From contig CP121337.1 of assembly GCA_043554545.1 (NCBI GenBank), positions 3,720,001-3,784,000 of the forward strand: a stretch of DNA of 64,000 bases, written 5' to 3'. Both the position numbers and the translations under genes were made by a program. Source of the stretch: UBA7330 sp043554545 (GTDB lineage: Bacteria > Bacteroidota > Bacteroidia > Cytophagales > Cyclobacteriaceae). A model generated the notes under the pieces. The model saw only the letters and a list, made by a program, of their open reading frames with translations. It made no database searches and was not told the origin of the DNA. Shown in pieces: positions 28,654-36,814 of this stretch; position 1 is the stretch's first letter, and every line of letters starts with the position of its first letter.

Positions 28654-29736
28654 TTATTCTGCATGTAGATGAAGTTCAGAAATGACTTTTGAGGCATCTA
28701 CAAAGTCCATGGCGATCTTCTCACCATCTTTGACTTTTCGTAAACCTTCAAGCAGTATTTTATCCGTTTCCATCAGTCCATTCTTCACTTCATAAAGGTG
28801 AGGCATCTCAGCACCAACTGTGATCTGTCTGGACCTAAGGACATTGTCCTCATCAAGTACAAAAACATACTTCTTGTCCAAAATCTCAAATGTAGTTTTC
28901 TGAGGAATCAAGAGGGCATCATTGAGTGGCGCCTCAACCATTACATTCCCTGTCTCTCCATGGCGAAGCAGCCCTTTTGGATTTGGAAAGGTCGCCCGAA
29001 AAGCAATGTTTCCTGTTTCATTGTTGAAATCAGCCTCTATGGTATTAACCTCACCCTCATATTCAAAAAACCTGTTGTTTGCCATCAAGAGCTTTACCTT
29101 AAGGGCACTGTCAGCGCTGAACTTGATCCTATAATCCAAATATTCGGCTTCCGGAACATTAAAATAAACCCACATTTCATGGTTATCAGATAAGGTGGTT
29201 AGCAATTCGCCTTCCTCCACAAGACTTCCAAGCCTCACATGAAAATGATCCATAATCCCATCAAATGGGGCTCTAACCTGTGTGAAGTCGAGGTGAACCT
29301 GTGCCAGGGACAATTCTGCCTTTGCTTTAGCAAGCTTGGCATTTGCCAACGCCAGTTCATTCGGAGCTACCACATTATTGTCAGCTAGTTTCTTGGTATT
29401 TTGATATTCAATTTCTGCAAATTGTGCTTCGGCTTCTGCTTTCTCCAATTCAGCCTGGTACAATCTGGGCATGATTTGAAACATCAACTGTCCCCTCTTC
29501 ACAAATTGACCCTCGTCGACAAATATTTTTTCCAAATACCCGCGTTCCAATGCTCTGAGTTCAATGTGCTGAACTGAATGGATTTGACTTACATAAGCAC
29601 GGGTAATGGAGGTGTCCATTTTTAACGGACTGGTTATCAGAAATTTACTTTCTGATTCATGATGTTCTTGATGTGTTTCACAGCCTGTATAGCACAAAAT
29701 GATGAACAAGCCAGCAAACATGAGATTACTTCTCAT
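28654..29736 (-). CDS. RND efflux periplasmic adaptor (membrane fusion protein)
   Basis: First gene of the pump operon (360 residues). A signal peptide or lipobox (IILCYTGCETH) is followed by a barrel-sandwich/lipoyl-like half (GYLEKIFVDEGQFVKRGQLMF), a short coiled hairpin rich in Ala/Glu/Lys (110-145), the second half-motif VRAPFDGIMD, and beta-barrel domains. It bridges the AcrB-type pump to the outer-membrane channel. Upstream DNA contains several inverted repeats that could be operator sites. Confidence 0.92.
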   Translation of the reverse strand: MRSNLMFAGLFIILCYTGCETHQEHHESESKFLITSPLKMDTSITRAYVSQIHSVQHIELRALERGYLEKIFVDEGQFVKRGQLMFQIMPRLYQAELEKAEAEAQFAEIEYQNTKKLADNNVVAPNELALANAKLAKAKAELSLAQVHLDFTQVRAPFDGIMDHFHVRLGSLVEEGELLTTLSDNHEMWVYFNVPEAEYLDYRIKFSADSALKVKLLMANNRFFEYEGEVNTIEADFNNETGNIAFRATFPNPKGLLRHGETGNVMVEAPLNDALLIPQKTTFEILDKKYVFVLDEDNVLRSRQITVGAEMPHLYEVKNGLMETDKILLEGLRKVKDGEKIAMDFVDASKVISELHLHAE

Positions 29737-29781
29737 AATAATTTCCTTTTATTTAATACGTAAATATGATTTCTAAACGGT

Positions 29782-29858
29782 GCGAAAAAATTCGCGATTG
29801 TATCCAAAAAAGTGGTTACCGTTGGATATTTTGTAGAAATAAACCACGAAATGGTTTA
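29782..29858. promoter_or_regulatory. inverted repeats upstream of the efflux operon
   Basis: Three dyads lie in the leader of the efflux operon: GCGAA-AAAA-TTCGC (29782-29795), GTGGTT with AACCAC (29812-29817 and 29842-29847), and TAAACCA-CGAAA-TGGTTTA (29840-29858). The last two share half-sites and could not form at once. They may be repressor operators; no regulator gene is adjacent. The last could instead be a weak terminator of the small gene at 29877. Confidence 0.4.
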
Positions 29859-29876
29859 CTTAATCAGTCCCAATTA

Positions 29877-30296
29877 TCAAATCCTAAAGACCTGGAGTAT
29901 GATATGGGTTGAATTGAGTGATTGAAAGGATAAAAAATTAGAAAAATACTTACTGTAGGGTAAGTATCTGGTATGCTGGAAGATGTCCTGCATCCGGGCA
30001 AACAGGTAATTTGTAGAAGAATGATTGCTCTTTAAATGCTTGAGGTGTTTACCATGCTTATCATCTTCCTCCTCTTCTTCAATTTCAGCTGAAGACGTAA
30101 ATGGATCTTTTGTATTGGAATTGGCACCAGACTTTAATACAAGTTGACGCTCATTATGCTTTAGGTCAAGACTGAAAGCTGACTGCTCCGCTACTGAAAA
30201 GGAAAGGTCCTGCTCATGCTGAGCGGCAGCCATTTGGCTATATCCACTTAGCAGTAGAAGTAAATAAAAAAGATATTTAAACAGTCCTTTTAGCAT
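29877..30296 (-). CDS. small secreted His- and acid-rich protein, unknown
   Basis: ATG 30296 gives 139 residues with a clear signal peptide ending at MAAAQ. The mature protein has an acidic run (EIEEEEEDD) directly followed by a His/Lys-rich run (KHGKHLKHLKSNH), then an aromatic C-terminus. I know no family. It precedes the efflux operon on the same strand by 140 bases. The His/acid pattern could bind metal, but this is inference. Coding status is likely from the signal peptide and complete frame. Confidence 0.55.
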   Translation of the reverse strand: MLKGLFKYLFYLLLLLSGYSQMAAAQHEQDLSFSVAEQSAFSLDLKHNERQLVLKSGANSNTKDPFTSSAEIEEEEEDDKHGKHLKHLKSNHSSTNYLFARMQDIFQHTRYLPYSKYFSNFLSFQSLNSTHIILQVFRI

Positions 30297-30475
30297 TAGC
30301 AATCAAATCTACATGAAGAAATTTAGTAAGTCAAGAAGTAAATATTAAATAATTTATCCTAAATGAACAGTCTGATACTCGGCTAAAGTCTACTTTCACA
30401 ATTAGCAACTCTGTAAAATATCCACATTAATCATTCACTGTAAAATAAATCCGTCAATTATACGTCACCTAAATC

Positions 30476-31597
30476 ATGCCGCGAAAAATAGTTACGATTT
30501 TTAAGTATATAATATTCATCTCCATTGGGTTTACCATCCTCTCCACTCTATCAATAGCAATATTTTTAAACACTTCTCCACAGTTTGGACAAAAGCCTCA
30601 AGGTGAACGGCTGGCACAAATCAGAGAGTCATCTCATTTACAAGGGGACGAGTTCATCAATCTGATTGACACTCAAATGGGGACCTTCAGTGAGATGATG
30701 GGAACCCTCCCAGATTTCTTTTTTGGTGAAAATCAGGAACCTACGAGTCCATTACCGGTAAAGTTCGGAGAAAACCAGCAGGCTCCGGTTGACACAGTTA
30801 GCATGGTGACCTGGTATGGACATTCTGCGTTTTTGATCGAAATCGAAGGCAAACGGATTTTAATTGATCCCATGCTGGGAGAAGTAGCGGCACCCATATC
30901 TTTCGGGTCGCATCGGTTCACTTATGAAAGGCCTATCCCTATAGAAGAACTTACAGATATTGATGCCATCATTTTATCGCACGACCATTACGACCACCTG
31001 GACTACCCAACCGTCATGAAGCTTAAGAATGAAGTTGGACATTTTTTCACTGCTTTAGGGGTTGGCTCTCACTTGTCCTCCTGGGGGATTCCCGATGAAA
31101 AAATCACCGAATTAGATTGGTGGGAAAAAGCTGATTATAAAGGTCTGGAATTGGTCTCTTGTCCGGCCCGACATTTTTCAGGACGAGGCTTTACGGACAG
31201 AAATGCGACCCAATGGGCCAGTTGGGTAATCAAAGGGAAGCATCAAAATCTCTATTTCAGCGGTGATGGAGGTTATGGGCCTCATTTCAAAGAGATCGGT
31301 AACAAATGGGGTCCTTTTGATCTGGCCATGCTGGAATGTGGACAATACAACGAGGCCTGGAAAGCCATCCACATGATGCCTGAAGAGAGTGTTCAGGCTG
31401 GGGTTGACGTAAAAGGAAAGTTATTGATGCCCATCCACTGGGGCGCTTTTAAACTTTCTATTCATGAATGGACCGATCCAATCATCAGGTTTCAGGCCGA
31501 AAGTCAAAGACAAAATGTTTCCATGGTTCATCCTTTTATTGGAGAACGCTTTGTTTTAGGACAGGACTATCCTGATACGGAGTGGTGGAAGAACTAG
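30476..31597 (+). CDS. MBL-fold metallo-hydrolase, NAPE-PLD/UlaG-like
   Basis: A membrane anchor (about 10-32) precedes a metallo-beta-lactamase fold. The metal motif HDHYDH lies at about 169-174, with WYGHSAFLIEIEGKRILIDP before it and RHFSGRGFTDRNATQWASW, FSGDGGYG and PIHWGAFKLS after it. These are features of the N-acyl-phosphatidylethanolamine phospholipase D-like group, so a lipid phosphodiesterase is possible, but UlaG-like lactonases are also near. Length 373 is usual. It converges on the epimerase gene across a hairpin element. Confidence 0.87.
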   Translation: MPRKIVTIFKYIIFISIGFTILSTLSIAIFLNTSPQFGQKPQGERLAQIRESSHLQGDEFINLIDTQMGTFSEMMGTLPDFFFGENQEPTSPLPVKFGENQQAPVDTVSMVTWYGHSAFLIEIEGKRILIDPMLGEVAAPISFGSHRFTYERPIPIEELTDIDAIILSHDHYDHLDYPTVMKLKNEVGHFFTALGVGSHLSSWGIPDEKITELDWWEKADYKGLELVSCPARHFSGRGFTDRNATQWASWVIKGKHQNLYFSGDGGYGPHFKEIGNKWGPFDLAMLECGQYNEAWKAIHMMPEESVQAGVDVKGKLLMPIHWGAFKLSIHEWTDPIIRFQAESQRQNVSMVHPFIGERFVLGQDYPDTEWWKN

Positions 31598-31620
31598 CTC
31601 CTGAAATTATTTAATGAAAC

Positions 31621-31761
31621 AAAAAAACCTACTACCGTCACTCAGAGCTCGTTTAGGTAGAATGTGGGTAAGAAAGAGCGTGGAGTCTCATTAATCAGTA
31701 GATTCCACGGCTCCTGACGCACAAATCTTCCCTCACACCTACCGATGACGGTTTTTTTTTG
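31621..31761. repeat. long imperfect inverted repeat between converging genes
   Basis: An A-run plus ACCGTCA (31634-31640) pairs with TGACGGT plus a T-run (31746-31761). Inside, GGTAG and CTACC segments pair, and near the centre CGTGGAGTCT pairs with AGATTCCACG with one mismatch (about 31679-31710). The whole could fold as a 130-base cruciform and act as a bidirectional terminator. The ACCGTCA and GGAATCT-type segments recur in the spacer at 35985-36025, which suggests a dispersed MITE- or REP-like element. Confidence 0.6.
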
Positions 31762-31790
31762 TTTTATTATCTTGACACATGCCAAAAAGA

Positions 31791-32651
31791 CTATCCTTTG
31801 GCCCACTCCTTCAGAAACTTAAGTCCTTCAGATGCAAATCCATCCTGACTATCGGCCAGTGGCCTCCAGATGCATACGGCTCCGGCAAGCTCTTGTATTT
31901 CCGGCGTAAAGCTCTCAATGGTGATTGCTCCCTGATAGTTAATGGCTTTTAAGCCCTTTAGATAATCATCCCAGCGTGTCTGGCCGGTACCCGGGGTTCC
32001 TCTGTAGTTTTCAGATACCTGCACATGGATCAGCTTATCTCCCGCCTCAAGGATCGCCTGCTCAATGTTGGGCTCCTCAATGTTCATGTGGAATCCATCC
32101 AACATTATTTTTGCTGAAGGATGGCCGATGTCATCAATAAGTTTGGTAAGATCCTCCGTTCGGTTGATAAGGTCCGTCTCAAAGCGATTCAAAGGTTCTA
32201 AAGCAATATCTAAACCTTTGGATTGAGCACTTTCACAAACCTTCCTCAGGTTATTGACTGCGCGTCCCCATTCAATTTTTTTCTGCTCGGGAGACACCAG
32301 TCTGGCTTTTCCCACCGCAGAATACATAGGGCCGGCTAAAAAGGTAGCGTCTAGTTCATTACACATCTGTAAACACCTTTCGATGTATTGCATTCCTTGC
32401 TTTTGAATGGTTTCATCCTCATTGGTGAGGTCTCTGCCAGGACCAAAGGCGCCGCAAACCACACAGGACAGGTTGTGCTCTTTGAGTGCCTCCTTTACTT
32501 TTTTGGTATCGATGATCTCCGTGTCCTCTACCGGTATTTCTACCAGATCGTAGCCCATCTCTTTGATCTTCTTGAATAGTGTCGTTGTCTCTGTGGAAAA
32601 TGGAGAAGTCCATAGCCAGGTACTTACTCCAAATTTTACATTTAATGCCAT
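31791..32651 (-). CDS. sugar 3-epimerase/isomerase (TIM barrel, DTE-like)
   Basis: A 286-residue cytoplasmic barrel of the D-tagatose/D-psicose 3-epimerase type. The two metal-binding glutamates are seen in IALEPLNRFETD and ITIESFTPE, and the Asp/His pair in IMLDGFHMNIEE with HVQVSENYRGTPG. No signal peptide. It lies 16 bases downstream of the large ThuA protein, so both are likely one operon. It would act on a free ketose released by the nearby hydrolases. Confidence 0.92.
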   Translation of the reverse strand: MALNVKFGVSTWLWTSPFSTETTTLFKKIKEMGYDLVEIPVEDTEIIDTKKVKEALKEHNLSCVVCGAFGPGRDLTNEDETIQKQGMQYIERCLQMCNELDATFLAGPMYSAVGKARLVSPEQKKIEWGRAVNNLRKVCESAQSKGLDIALEPLNRFETDLINRTEDLTKLIDDIGHPSAKIMLDGFHMNIEEPNIEQAILEAGDKLIHVQVSENYRGTPGTGQTRWDDYLKGLKAINYQGAITIESFTPEIQELAGAVCIWRPLADSQDGFASEGLKFLKEWAKG

Positions 32652-32667
32652 AATTACTTGGTCTTTT

Positions 32668-35600
32668 TTATAGTGACGCCGTTTCAGGTCCTACAACTTT
32701 CATGGTCCCATTCATGATTCTCCAATGACCTGGAAAAGTACAAACAAAAGGATACTCACCCGGTTTGTCAGGTGCTGTAAAGGTAAGTGTGACCGTATTG
32801 TTAGGATCAACCAAAGGTGTGTTAAATAAAACCTGAGGTATACCTGGTACATAATTTTTATCTGCACCTTGAGGACTCCTCGCCAACTCATCTGCAGCCA
32901 TCCCCACTGTTTCCAGAGTCCCGGGCTCAATTATCAATAAATTATGTTGCATGAAATCAGGATTGGAGAAGGTGATTTCAACGGTCTCTCCTGCTGTTAC
33001 TGTAAATGATTTAATATCATATTTCATCTCATTCTTGATGACAGAGATATTGATCTTTTTGGCATCTGAACGCTCTTCAGCCAGTGTTGACGACTCAACT
33101 GATGGTTCCTGATAATAGGCCAGCATAAACTTATCTTGATCAGATACCATCGATTGAATAAATGTGGAATCTGTGGATATTTTGAATCCCGGGTGATCTT
33201 CAAGATAACGATCAATAAATCCATTTGAATTCTTCACTGCTGTGGTATATATAGCCCTGGAAAGCCATGGATCCTTGCCGTAGTCCTCAGTGGTAATCAT
33301 GTTATACAGCATCTTACCCGTGTTGATTGAAGAAGGCATCTCAGCCAACTTTAGAATTGCCGAAAGCCTGACCTGGTGATCTTCATCTTCAAGCACTCCG
33401 GAAGCTATCATAGACTCCTTGGACCACAAGCTTGCTGGCAATACCTCAATAGCAGCCTTTCTAACTGCAGACGAATTGTGATCCATCGCTTTTACAACGA
33501 TATTGTATGCCTCCTGATTTTTTCCGTCCAGAACTCCAAGGCTATGGATTATCCACAGTGCGTGCATTCCTGCTGGGTTTTGGCCAATCTCATCAGGCTT
33601 ATTGCTTTTGACAAGCTGATAGAGTTCGGGCAAAATATCATGATCGGCTCTTTCAACCAGTAATCGCTGTGCGGTCATCCGCCAGAACATGTTGTCACTT
33701 TGTAATGCTGCAATCAGTCCTTCAGGATCATCTTTTGAAAGTGAGGTAATAGGAACTTCACGCTCACTTCCCTTGTACACAACTCGCCAAATCCTGCCGT
33801 GTCTCTTATCTCTTAATGGGTTGACATATGCATTTCCATCTCCATTCTCAGCCTGGTAACCTCCCCGATCCGGGCGTGGAGTTGGATTATGCTGCACGAT
33901 GAAATTATACCAGTCGGCTACCCAAACCTGTCCATCAGGGCCCACCTTCGCTTCAACAGGAGCAACCCATTCATCAGCTCCGGCAAAAAGATTCCATCCA
34001 TCCATTTCCTTGAATCCTGCGCCGCTATTTTCCAGTTTTGCTATATGTACCAGGTGACCGGTAGGTTCGCAGACAAAAGCAACTTTGTTCCAGTATTCAT
34101 CTGGGTACGCTCTTGCTGTGTAGAAATTGTGCCCGGAGGCTGCAGTAAAGCCACCCCACACATCAACCTGCCTTACCTTATCCGTGATCGGATGCATGGC
34201 ATAATGCCCGTCAATCTTTTCGCTGCTTTGTGGTCGTATGCCTTCGACTCCTTTGAAATACTTATTGGGGATTCCTAAATAGACGCTGTGGGTATTGTTT
34301 GCTGTAGAAGCAAAGGCTTCATTACCTTCCGTAAAGCCAAGACCCCAGGTATTATTGCTGGTTCGGGTCAGGTATTCAAAGGAAGATACATCAGGTGAAA
34401 ACCGGAATACCCCCTGCCGAAATTTGAATGGTTCATTACCGATCATTCCCTCAAAACCGGAATAGCCCAACACCCCCCAGATCTTGTTGTCAATTCCATA
34501 CTTTAGATTAGAAGGTCCGGCATGCGTATCAAAAGTTCCCCAACCTGTAATCAGCGTCTCCCGGACATCTGCCTTATCATCTCCGTCCGTATCTTTCAAA
34601 AACAAAAAATGCGGGGCCTGAGAAACGATCACTCCACCATTAGCAAATACCATACTCGTAGGGATATTCAGATTGTCCACGAATACCGTGAATTTATCTG
34701 CTTTTCCATCTCCATCCGTATCTTCACAAATCTTTATGCGGTCATCCCCAACTCCATCTTCATTTCTCACCGTATTCGGATAATCCACCGTTTCAATTAC
34801 CCAAAGCCTACCGCTTTCATCCCATTCCATGGCGATAGGGTTAATGATATCCGGTTCACTGGCAAAAAGTGAAAGTTCAAATCCTTTAGGTACCTGAATT
34901 AGTTTCTTGGATTCTTCAGGGGTCAAAGGCTCCTGATACTGTGGCTTGGGATCACGTCTTTCATAATTGGGAATGCTGTCCCGTTCATTATATTGCAACC
35001 TGGGAATTTCACTGATAAATGCTTCCCATTTTTCTTTCACCTCAGGAGCTATTGCCCACAGGATTCCTTGTTTGATCAATTGCTGAAACCCAGGATTGGT
35101 CCAGGTTTTTTCATCATGACCGTAGGCGGTATAAAATACCCTGCCTTCCCCATATTCTTTTACCCAGGTCCACGGTTCTTTATGATCACCTTCGTCGCGC
35201 TCCATCAGGATGGTGAGATCATCTGCAACCCTGTGGTGCACATAGGTTTCATCCCAGGTTTCAAACTCTTTTACATCAGCTAAGGCTGGATGCGCTGGTG
35301 CAATGATGTCAGCCCTGAAGCTATCCGTTTTGTGTTTTAGAAATTGTGCCCCAACCAGAGCTACATACTCATCGGAATTATGAAAACAATAGCTTGCACA
35401 ATGAATAGGGATAAAGCCATGACCTTCTTTGACATAGTTCAATAACGCCGCCTCCTGACCGGGGGCGATATATTCATGGTTTGCATAGATGATCAGTCCA
35501 TCGTATTTATCCAGATTAGATTCGTTTAAATCAGAGGTCTTATCGGTGTAAGTCAGGTTGATGCCATCCTTCGCAAATGCTGAAGCCAAAATGGGCATGT

Positions 35601-35745
35601 AATCATAGGATGGATGGTGCTTTGAATCGTGACCAAGAAAAAGAATCTCGATCTTTCTGGATGCCGAATCAACCTTTTTATTTTGATTATCACAACTTGA
35701 CAATAACAGTCCGGCAAGGATCAATAACAATGGGGTGCATTTCAT
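32668..35745 (-). CDS. ThuA / PQQ-type dehydrogenase / HEAT / cupredoxin lipoprotein
   Basis: A large exported protein (1025 residues) with a lipobox (LLLSSC, Cys18). In order: ThuA-like amidotransferase-fold domain (about 28-245), a membrane-bound-dehydrogenase-type beta-propeller (285-650, from LFASEPDIINPIAMEWDESG), a HEAT-like helical region (665-870), and a C-terminal type I copper domain (905-1020). The copper ligands fit: His in MQHNLL (about 944), then C1002, H1007 and M1011 with the azurin C-x4-H-x3-M spacing. It probably oxidises sugars and passes electrons to copper. No haem CxxCH was found. Confidence 0.88.
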   Translation of the reverse strand: MKCTPLLLILAGLLLSSCDNQNKKVDSASRKIEILFLGHDSKHHPSYDYMPILASAFAKDGINLTYTDKTSDLNESNLDKYDGLIIYANHEYIAPGQEAALLNYVKEGHGFIPIHCASYCFHNSDEYVALVGAQFLKHKTDSFRADIIAPAHPALADVKEFETWDETYVHHRVADDLTILMERDEGDHKEPWTWVKEYGEGRVFYTAYGHDEKTWTNPGFQQLIKQGILWAIAPEVKEKWEAFISEIPRLQYNERDSIPNYERRDPKPQYQEPLTPEESKKLIQVPKGFELSLFASEPDIINPIAMEWDESGRLWVIETVDYPNTVRNEDGVGDDRIKICEDTDGDGKADKFTVFVDNLNIPTSMVFANGGVIVSQAPHFLFLKDTDGDDKADVRETLITGWGTFDTHAGPSNLKYGIDNKIWGVLGYSGFEGMIGNEPFKFRQGVFRFSPDVSSFEYLTRTSNNTWGLGFTEGNEAFASTANNTHSVYLGIPNKYFKGVEGIRPQSSEKIDGHYAMHPITDKVRQVDVWGGFTAASGHNFYTARAYPDEYWNKVAFVCEPTGHLVHIAKLENSGAGFKEMDGWNLFAGADEWVAPVEAKVGPDGQVWVADWYNFIVQHNPTPRPDRGGYQAENGDGNAYVNPLRDKRHGRIWRVVYKGSEREVPITSLSKDDPEGLIAALQSDNMFWRMTAQRLLVERADHDILPELYQLVKSNKPDEIGQNPAGMHALWIIHSLGVLDGKNQEAYNIVVKAMDHNSSAVRKAAIEVLPASLWSKESMIASGVLEDEDHQVRLSAILKLAEMPSSINTGKMLYNMITTEDYGKDPWLSRAIYTTAVKNSNGFIDRYLEDHPGFKISTDSTFIQSMVSDQDKFMLAYYQEPSVESSTLAEERSDAKKINISVIKNEMKYDIKSFTVTAGETVEITFSNPDFMQHNLLIIEPGTLETVGMAADELARSPQGADKNYVPGIPQVLFNTPLVDPNNTVTLTFTAPDKPGEYPFVCTFPGHWRIMNGTMKVVGPETASL

Positions 35746-36311
35746 TGGGTGAGTTTTTCTATAGGACCATCAATATAAAATGAATAAATGTGATTTTTAC
35801 AATTATTTGTGAAAAACAGGATGCTTTGATTAAAGAAACAGGAGGGAAAGAAGCCTGATAGATTCCCTAATCGCTCTCGGGCTAGCGGATGGCGTTCTAA
35901 TTCTGGCTATGGTTTTTCCGCTCCTTTTACCCATGGTCACTGTGTCTTCACTGTGACCTTACTAGACAGACAAATAAAATAAGTACCGTCATTCCGATCC
36001 GACGGTAGGAGGAGAAGGAATCTTGTGAGTTTTGTGGAGGAACAATGAATATGTGCGCGGCGTACCTGCCGGAGACTCTATGGAATAAAATGCTTATGTG
36101 ACTGGATCAAATAAAGCATCAGGCCACTCCTATGGAGCTAAACCTTGTGGTATCATGGCTACTACATGCAGGCCATCCCTAACGGGATTTTGCTCCATTC
36201 CAAAAATTCCAAACCATGGTCTGTGTCTTCACAGACTATCCCGCTCTGAAAACCTATACCACTCCAACAAATTCATTATCCATCAGTTAATAACTTAACA
36301 ATGCAAAACCT
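35746..36311. repeat. spacer with several small hairpin repeats, no gene
   Basis: No gene is seen between the ThuA gene start and the DUF4174 gene. Two related hairpins share the core GTGTCTTCAC and a preceding CCATGGTC: 35935-35958 and 36219-36236 (perfect stem GTCTGTG / CACAGAC). A further stem ACCGTC / GACGGT lies at 35985-36006 and is followed by GGAGAAGGAATCT, resembling the element at 31621-31761. Another short palindrome is CTCCTATGGAG at about 36127-36137. They look like dispersed REP-type sequences. Confidence 0.55.
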
Positions 36312-36752
36312 ATGAGACTGAACAGCTTAATTATTTGTTTCCTTATCGCTATGACTTATACCATACAGGCACAGGATATTGCTTCACATAAATGGAAGAA
36401 TCGTTTGGTCCTCATACTAACTGACGACATCGGGAATGCGACTTTTGAAAATCAGATACAAGAGCTCAAAGAGGATATTGATGGTCTAAACGAAAGAAAA
36501 TTACTTATTTACCAAATTGATCCCTCCAGGTACAAAATTGGATTTAATAAGTCCGACTGGACTGCCTCAAAAACCTTATATGAAAAGTTTAAAGAGGAAG
36601 AAACAACTTTTGAGGTCTTGCTGATCGGTCTTGACGGAGGCATCAAGCTTCGCCAATCCGAATTACTCACTCGGGAGAAGCTATACGCAATTATCGATGG
36701 AATGCCTATGCGTAGGGCTGAGATACGCAATCAGAGAAACAGAGAAAACTAG
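36312..36752 (+). CDS. DUF4174 domain protein, secreted
   Basis: A signal peptide (1-20) is followed by one DUF4174 domain (about 25-135). The domain is recognised from HKWKNRLVLIL near its start and from the ending FEVLLIGLDGGIKLRQSE with a following helix. Length 146 is normal. Function unknown; the domain has a thioredoxin-like fold in relatives. It converges on the GH2 gene with a 62-base gap. Confidence 0.8.
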   Translation: MRLNSLIICFLIAMTYTIQAQDIASHKWKNRLVLILTDDIGNATFENQIQELKEDIDGLNERKLLIYQIDPSRYKIGFNKSDWTASKTLYEKFKEEETTFEVLLIGLDGGIKLRQSELLTREKLYAIIDGMPMRRAEIRNQRNREN

Positions 36753-36814
36753 CCAGGTATACTCAATCGATACCCGACTAGCGATCCAACTTCAATCAAA
36801 AATTCAAACGGCGA

